Under the pieces are notes generated by a model. That model made no database searches, was not told the DNA's origin, and worked only from the letters and a program-made list of their open reading frames with translations. Source: Eremomyces bilateralis CBS 781.70 (taxonomy: Eukaryota; Ascomycota; Dothideomycetes; Eremomycetales; Eremomycetaceae). From it: a stretch of 64,000 bases of DNA. The stretch lies in contig NW_022985084.1 in assembly GCF_010015585.1 (NCBI RefSeq), forward strand, positions 409,190 to 473,189. Direction: 5' to 3'. Each line of letters opens with the position of its first letter. The stretch's first letter is position 1. The translations under genes were made by a program, and so were the position numbers. Positions 58,496-64,000 of the stretch are shown here, in pieces.

Positions 58496-61205
58496 GTTCC
58501 TGCCATCAACATGCTCACCTACATATCCTACCTACCTCATTCATTTCGAGGCATCGGCATTCACGGCTGAAAAGTGTATGCCGCTTGTTGCTTATTTATC
58601 TTGCCTTGGTTTTTTTGCAGTGGACAAGGAGCGGAGTGGATCGGTTCTGATTGTAGCATGGGGAATAGATCAGGCTTTTTTCCTTTGGATTTTTGATACC
58701 ACTACCCATGGAAAGGGTTGATTTCGGTTGGATGGGATCTGGTTTCGCTGGTACGAAACAAATGGAAATATACTGGTAATTATGGGTTTTTTTGGTGGAA
58801 GGGCTTTTGTCGTTCAGAAGGGAACTTTGCTCTCCTTGACATCCTGTCTAGGGAGACGTTGAAGTGAATGTAATACTCTTATAACTCTCATGGTCTCGTA
58901 TTCACTGTTTGATGACTGGCCCAACATGCTCGATCCTCTGTAAGCAGTTGCATTACGTATGTAACCAAATAGTCTACCTGATCAGTGAAGGCGATCCACC
59001 TTATCGCATTATATTTGACAAACGCCAATTTTCCATAGTACGGTTGGCTCCCTGGCAGTATCACTGCACGTATGCTTCCGGTATGCTTTCGGTACTTGCA
59101 AGTTCGATAGCAATATACCCACATCTCGACTCTCAACCAGCTTCAACGAACCATGTTTCCTAGCGAATCGGGCCATACTGTCATATGGATATCACAGCAG
59201 TAGTGAGTAATCAGAACCGAACAGCACCCATGGAGCACCCATGGAACACCCATGGAGGCGTTAGCTCAGGCGAAGGAAGCCGAGCTCACAGGCTACTGTT
59301 ACAGGGTACGATCAACGCCTCCATCATGCCGCTATTTATTCCGAGGCAGTATTTGGTGTCCAACTATCCACGGCAGCTGGCCCGAGGACGACCATGTTAA
59401 CTAAGTAGTTAGCTATCCGCGACATCCGCCGGGCGGTGGTGATGCTCAGAATGGAAGCACACAATTTCCTCACCATCGTCTCGGATCAACCCGAGACGTT
59501 TCGCACAGTTACTCAATAGTCCTGTGTAAATAATATAAGATATTTGTATCGGAGAAATGCAAACATCCTATACCCTGACACCTCGCACCGACCGCCATGA
59601 CGCCCTCGCGGAGACGAATGGCCTTGGAATCCTAGGAGATATGGATTGATGTCGAATTCATGATGTTTGATAGGATCGAACATCAACAATCACTCGAGAG
59701 GATTGTTCACGATAATGGAGATTGCTGGTTTCAATTAGAACTTAGAAGCGACGCCTAATCCGAACGGATATGCTGCTCGGTCGCTCCGTTGCCAGGACTA
59801 GACTTGTGACAGCCAACAGAAGCCCGCAGTTCCGCACCCTTCCCTCTCCATTGGATCGTAACTCCTAAGGCGATCACTTACCTGACAGATGTAGCAACTA
59901 GCAAGTGTATGCAGTATGCACCATGCAGGTGTCGGAAATCGGAATCAGTTGACCGGTAGCCGCTCGACCGCTCGGGCGCTCACACTCCTGGTAAGGGTCA
60001 TCCCACGTCGCTTGGATGATTGAGAGTTGTCCTCTGTACCCCCACACGAAGCCGAGGTTGATTTGAGTGCCACGGACAAGGTCATGCCTTCGCCTTCTTG
60101 CCGTTTTCTCTCAAGCGTTATTCAAGAAAAAGGCTATTAGCTGCCCAATCCAGGACGAGAATATGCCATACCGAAGTGCGGGCTCCGTGTCACTTAACGA
60201 ACATTCTTCATGTAACCAAGGAAAATGATGGACTTGGTGTACGGATCGCTCTTCTCCTTTTACTCGATATCTGCCATTGATATGAGAGCACATGATTGCA
60301 ATATGCATTTCCCCTTTCAATGGCCGACCACTGGCTTGGGAATATAAATGGCAAAGCTCGCCTAGAAACCTATATGGTAGCAGACCAACTGCAGGGCACC
60401 AAACAGAGCCTCTGGAATCTGGATAAACTGAATTCCCTAGTCCTTGCAAGAGCCTGGGTGTCTGCCATGCTCTTACTGTCCAGAAATCTCCCGAAGACAC
60501 CACAAAAGCCGCCGCACACTTGTCTTAATTCTGTGAAGGCAACGAGTGTGGTTTGCCGGAGATAGCTTCCAAATGGTTGGTCGACGCAAGGCACCGGGTA
60601 ATATACGCGATGAAGAAGAGGATTATTTGCATCTGATCCCCGACACTACACAGCATTTAGGATGGATTCATGTTCGAGATGAATTTCTAACAGTCAGGTT
60701 TCAGGTGATGCCATGATGAAGAGGAAATGGGTCTGAGGCATCCGATATGGACATATGGATTATGGACTCTGTCAGTATGCCAGTATGCCACTATGGACTA
60801 TGGTAGTAGCAGCTGAGTCAGCTACGGACGCCACACATGGTGTTTATACTTCAGGCTTCCAGGCTACAACAAACGTGTGTGGCTGTGCTGAGACTCCTGA
60901 GAGGGCCCAGCTTCCGCATGGACCAGCCGCCACATGCCGCTTCCTGGCTCCATCTCTTTCTGATCGGTTTCTCACCTCTCCTTTCTCACCTGCAATTCTC
61001 CTTTCTCATCTCTATCGACACTCCGACCTTCTAACCATTGGTCCGGAACCGAACACAATCACTCAATCTCATGTAGCTCTTCATGAAACCCCAGCTTCTC
61101 ACAGTCTAATTTTCCTAACCGTACTGAATCCCTACCCCGCTGCTAAAACCAACCTCCACCGCCTACGTATTGACATTTCCCTCCCTGGGGATATCAACCG
61201 TTCCG
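58496..61205. other. Gene-poor interval, 2.7 kb, ending in the ERG9 leader
   Basis: No convincing gene. It contains three 11-bp tandem units at 59224-59256. The last 350 bp (60860-61205) are pyrimidine-rich, as expected for the ERG9 promoter/leader. Confidence 0.55.
59224..59256. repeat. Three tandem 11-bp units (GCACCCATGGA)
   Basis: Copies at 59224-59234, 59235-59245 and 59246-59256. The third has A in place of the first G. They lie in noncoding DNA. Confidence 0.8.
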
Positions 61206-62797
61206 ATGCCCAAACTAAGCACCATCATCTATTACCTTTTCCATATCCCGGAATTGAGAGCAATAATTCAATGGTACGTTGACTGGAAAGAATCGCGCCG
61301 AAAGCCTCGTCTCTAACCTAGTTCCACTCGCAGGAAAATATGGCACGATGCACCTCATGAGCGCGATCCTGACAAGGAATCGGAATCACTTCGCCAATGC
61401 TTCTACTACCTCGACAAGACGAGCCGCAGTTTCGCAGCTGTCATCAAAGAGCTCAATCCCGAGCTGCTCTCCCCGATTTGTCTCTTCTACTTGATCTTGC
61501 GTGGGCTGGACACGATTGAGGATGATATGACCATTGCGCTCTCGGAGAAAGAGCCCTTGTTACGCGACTTCGATAGCATTCTAGAGAAGGATGGTTGGTC
61601 GTATGACGGAAACCATGCGAAGGAGAAGGATAGAGAACTACTGGTTAACTTCCACGTGGTCATCACTGAGTTCAAGAACATCAAACCCACATACCGATCC
61701 ATCATCAAGGACATCACCAAAAAGATGGGCAATGGTATGGCCGACTATGCCAACAACGCCGAACACAACATCAATGGGGTGAATACGGTCAAAGAATACG
61801 AGCTCTACTGCCATTACGTCGCCGGCTTGGTTGGTGAAGGGCTGACGAGGCTCTTCGTGGAAAGCAAACTCGCCAATCCCGCCCTGTTAGAGCGAGCACC
61901 ATTGCAAGAGTCGATGGGCCAGTTTCTGCAGCAGACCAACATTATCCGAGACATCCGGGAGGACTGGGATGATAAACGCCGCTTTTGGCCGAAGGAGATC
62001 TGGTCCAAGCACGTTGCCAACTTCGAGGACCTTTTCAAACCCGAGCATCAGGTGGCGGCTTTGAATTGTAGCTCGGAGATGATTCTCCTTGCACTGGAGC
62101 GGGCGGACGAATGCCTTTTGTACCTTGCCGGTCTTCGTGAACAGAGCGTGTTTAACTTCGCTGCCATCCCCCAGGCAATGGCCATTGCCACGCTGGAACT
62201 TTGCTTCCGGAACCCCGACATGTTCAAGCGTAACATCAAGATCACCAAGGGACAGGCATGCCAATTGATGATGGAATCGACCCAGAACCTCCAAATCCTC
62301 TATGGGGCATTTCGGGCGCATGTCAGGAAAATTCACACGAGGAATGATCCGAAAGATCCCAACTTCTTGAAGATCAGTGTTGCTTGCGGCAAGGTACGTC
62401 AGAATGCCGCGATAATTGACTGGAAGGCTAACCATCGTTCAGATTGAGCAATTCATCGAGAACGTTTTCCCGTCACAAGTCCCCCAAGCCAAGGTTGGCG
62501 CTCTGGGAGGCAAGACGATTACTGCCGAGGACGCAGCCAAGGCGAAAGCCGATGCGGCCGAGGCGAGATGGGACAGCATCTACATGCTCAGCGCTGTCTG
62601 CCTGACGTTATTCCTGGTGACGGTTTTCATGGTAGGTGTCCGGATGAGGATTCTCATGATTTTGGAGCTAACCTGTCTACTAGGTTGGTACTGCATGGCT
62701 TTCGGGAGCGCGTTTCGACATTGTCTTCAACGATCTTTGGAACGGAAAGTTTTTCCCAAAATCCTCGACTACCGTTTCGGCAAAACAGGAGTTATAG
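61206..62797 (+). CDS. ERG9: Squalene synthase (476 aa, 4 exons)
   Basis: Condenses two farnesyl diphosphates to squalene, the first committed step of ergosterol synthesis, on the ER. Exons: 61206-61273, 61334-62393, 62443-62631, 62684-62797. Introns of 60, 49 and 52 nt are GT-AG. The N-terminus [20 protein letters not shown] joins to [16 protein letters not shown] across intron 1. The Asp-rich Mg2+-binding motifs are at 82-87 (DTIEDD) and 229-236 (DIREDWDD). [17 protein letters not shown] and [19 protein letters not shown] are typical. A C-terminal membrane anchor ([20 protein letters not shown]) spans intron 3. The end [20 protein letters not shown] and the length agree with Aspergillus enzymes. 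Confidence 0.96.
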
Positions 62798-63245
62798 ATT
62801 CTATTCAACTGAACGAAGTATATGTCTATGCGAATTCCGTTGAGGTGCTGAACTAGCGTGGCACACATGCATTGAGTTGATGACGTATTTTCAGCGAGCC
62901 AATCCCCCCTGGGGTATAGAACAAGCACGGATGTCAAATTGCAATCCAGCCCATCAATGGCTGTGGTTGTGCCGTAGAAGTGCTGAGATGGAATTGCAAT
63001 TACCTGGAGACGGGGCGGCTTGTCAATTCTTCCTCACCGGTGGAAGGGTTGGTGAAGCGGCATTGCATACATATCATACCGATGGATCGGTTCAGGTCGT
63101 AGACGTGATGTTGCATGGTCGAAGTATACTTTGCTTCCGGTTGTGGTGGTACAGCTGATGAGTTGATGCTCTATCGGTTGCAATGAAATACGATTTTGAT
63201 TGACATAGTTTTTAGACAACCAACTGTATTAGATATCAACCAGTC
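62798..63245. other. Intergenic, 0.45 kb, ending at the transposon boundary
   Basis: 3' flank of ERG9. The eight bases just before the element (AACCAGTC, 63238-63245) are the candidate target-site duplication. Confidence 0.5.
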
Positions 63246-63263
63246 TAGGGCTGGACACGAATA
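63246..63263 (+). repeat. Candidate left terminal inverted repeat of the hAT element
   Basis: TAGGGCTGGACACGAATA at the junction with unique DNA. It contains CGAATA, the reverse complement of the subterminal TATTCG hexamer. The matching right end is not visible. Confidence 0.55.
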
Positions 63264-63274
63264 AGGATTTTGGC

Positions 63275-63384
63275 TATTCGTATTCGACTTTTCCCTGGGA
63301 ACGATTATTCGTATTCGACTAAATTTCGAGACGTTTTATTCGTATTATTCGCGAATATTCGTAAATAATGCCAAGACTTATTCG
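63275..63384 (+). repeat. Subterminal TATTCG repeat cluster
   Basis: TATTCG occurs at 63275, 63281, 63306, 63312, 63337, 63346, 63356 and 63379. A 14-bp unit TATTCGTATTCGAC is repeated exactly at 63275-63288 and 63306-63319, and TATTCGCGAATA (63346-63357) is a perfect palindrome. Clustered short subterminal motifs are transposase-binding sites in studied hAT elements such as Ac. Confidence 0.85.
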
Positions 63385-63511
63385 GCAAAAGCCGAGCCAA
63401 TGAATGAATGCCCAGCAGTCGCGACTTTTGTTTACCCAACATGCTCCAACTAGAGGATTTGAGCTCTAAGAGATACAAAGCATATCAATATGTTGCAACT
63501 TCTTTCTTAAT

Positions 63512-64000
63512 ATGGATGACTTATCCATGTCTCTTGGGAAGCGCCGTCTTCGCTCCGAGAGAGTTGATTATCATCTTCTTAATGATGGCAGTGACGAGGA
63601 AGCCTCCCTAGAGAATAGCACCAGCAAAAGGCGTTGTTCAAGTGGAGCCCGCAATAGTCTCGAATTGATCTCTCCTGACGATTCAGCAAGCCAAGTAACC
63701 CCAGCTCAAGGCTCTCTATCGACCGTCTCTCCAGAGCAGGAGTTAAATGGAGACGAATTGCCGCCGTCCTCTACCGTCTCATATGAATCCGGACATCGGC
63801 GAATACGAGCACAGAATCAATCTCTATGGGAGCAATTCAAGGTTACCGTACTTCGAGACAAGCTATGGTGGCCAAAGAGGGGGACTGGGCCAGTACAAGA
63901 TCGAGAGATTCGATGTATTCGGTGCGAGTGGAAGACAACGGATTCCGCGAGAGCTACCTCGACGTCGAACATGACCCTCCACCTCTCTAAGCATAGGAAG
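63512..64000 (+). CDS. hAT transposase N-terminus with BED zinc finger (163 codons, cut by window edge)
   Basis: Open from the ATG at 63512 (MDDLSMSLGKRRLRSERVDY) to the right edge with no stop. A polar Ser/Glu-rich stretch covers 20-95. The segment from about 107 (SLWEQFKVT, KLWWPKRGTG) leads into a BED-type finger: C135-x2-C138-x18-H157-x3-H161, with the usual TSTSNMTLHL before the first His. BED fingers at this position bind the element ends in hAT transposases. The catalytic RNase-H-like domain and the dimerisation region would lie beyond 64000. The visible part has no frameshift or stop, so the copy may be intact. An ATG at 63408 is in another frame. Confidence 0.75.
   Translation, partial: MDDLSMSLGKRRLRSERVDYHLLNDGSDEEASLENSTSKRRCSSGARNSLELISPDDSASQVTPAQGSLSTVSPEQELNGDELPPSSTVSYESGHRRIRAQNQSLWEQFKVTVLRDKLWWPKRGTGPVQDREIRCIRCEWKTTDSARATSTSNMTLHLSKHRK

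Larger units (their letters stand above)
63246..64000 (+). mobile_element. hAT-type DNA transposon, left end (continues past window)
   Basis: The element is proposed to start TAGGGCTGGACACGAATA, which resembles the TAGGG... ends of Ac-like hAT transposons. A cluster of TATTCG repeats follows at 63275-63384, and then the transposase frame from 63512. A third line of evidence is the BED-type zinc finger at the end of the visible frame. The right terminal repeat and right target-site copy lie outside the window, so the boundary is inferred from one end only. Confidence 0.72.

Noticed and set aside
63408-63611. ATG-started 67-aa frame at the transposon start
   Set aside because: Overlaps the longer transposase frame, which has the BED finger. 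Likely leader sequence.

Overview
The window is nuclear DNA of a filamentous ascomycete, most like the Eurotiomycetes (Aspergillus/Penicillium relatives). Genes are on both strands and cut by short introns (mostly 45-85 nt) with GT...CTAAC/CTGAC...AG signals. The proteins read like Aspergillus housekeeping proteins: stand-alone UDP-glucose 4-epimerase, PmcA-type Ca2+-ATPase, Cho2 and GH125 mannosidase. Exon joins below were made by hand from splice signals, reading frame and family conservation. There is no transcript evidence.

Layout. 0-8.6 kb: the N-terminal part of a SUN-like membrane protein (minus strand, runs off the left edge), UDP-glucose 4-epimerase, Arc1-like tRNA-binding protein, and the divergent pair ESF2/ELP4. 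8.6-12.6 kb: no convincing gene, ending in a long pyrimidine-rich leader. 12.6-23 kb: intronless 1485-aa Ca2+-ATPase, Nudix hydrolase, RPB8, a radical SAM protein and a coiled-coil protein. 23-34 kb: CHO2, a disordered protein with a TPR-like end, threonine dehydratase, and an Rrn9-domain protein with zinc finger and AT-hooks. 34.5-41 kb: a 14-TM-type MFS transporter, a secreted GH125 alpha-mannosidase and a small three-exon protein. 42.4-47.6 kb: SYF1, VMA8 and U1A. 48.3-53.4 kb: two MFS transporters around a small unknown protein. 53.4-61.2 kb: nearly 8 kb with at most one small proline-rich gene. 61.2-62.8 kb: squalene synthase. 63.25 kb to the right edge: the left end of a hAT-type DNA transposon.

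Most genes are unrelated housekeeping functions: lipid and sterol synthesis (CHO2, ERG9), splicing (SYF1, U1A), ribosome and Pol I/II/III function (ESF2, RRN9, RPB8), tRNA modification and charging (ELP4, ARC1), and vacuolar ion transport (PmcA, VMA8). I see no biosynthetic gene cluster, CRISPR array or tRNA gene. The most notable items are the hAT element with clustered TATTCG repeats, a 7-nt microexon in U1A, an 11-nt microexon in VMA8, a GC-AG intron in CHO2, and a proline-rich ORF with an SH3-ligand motif in the gene-poor stretch.
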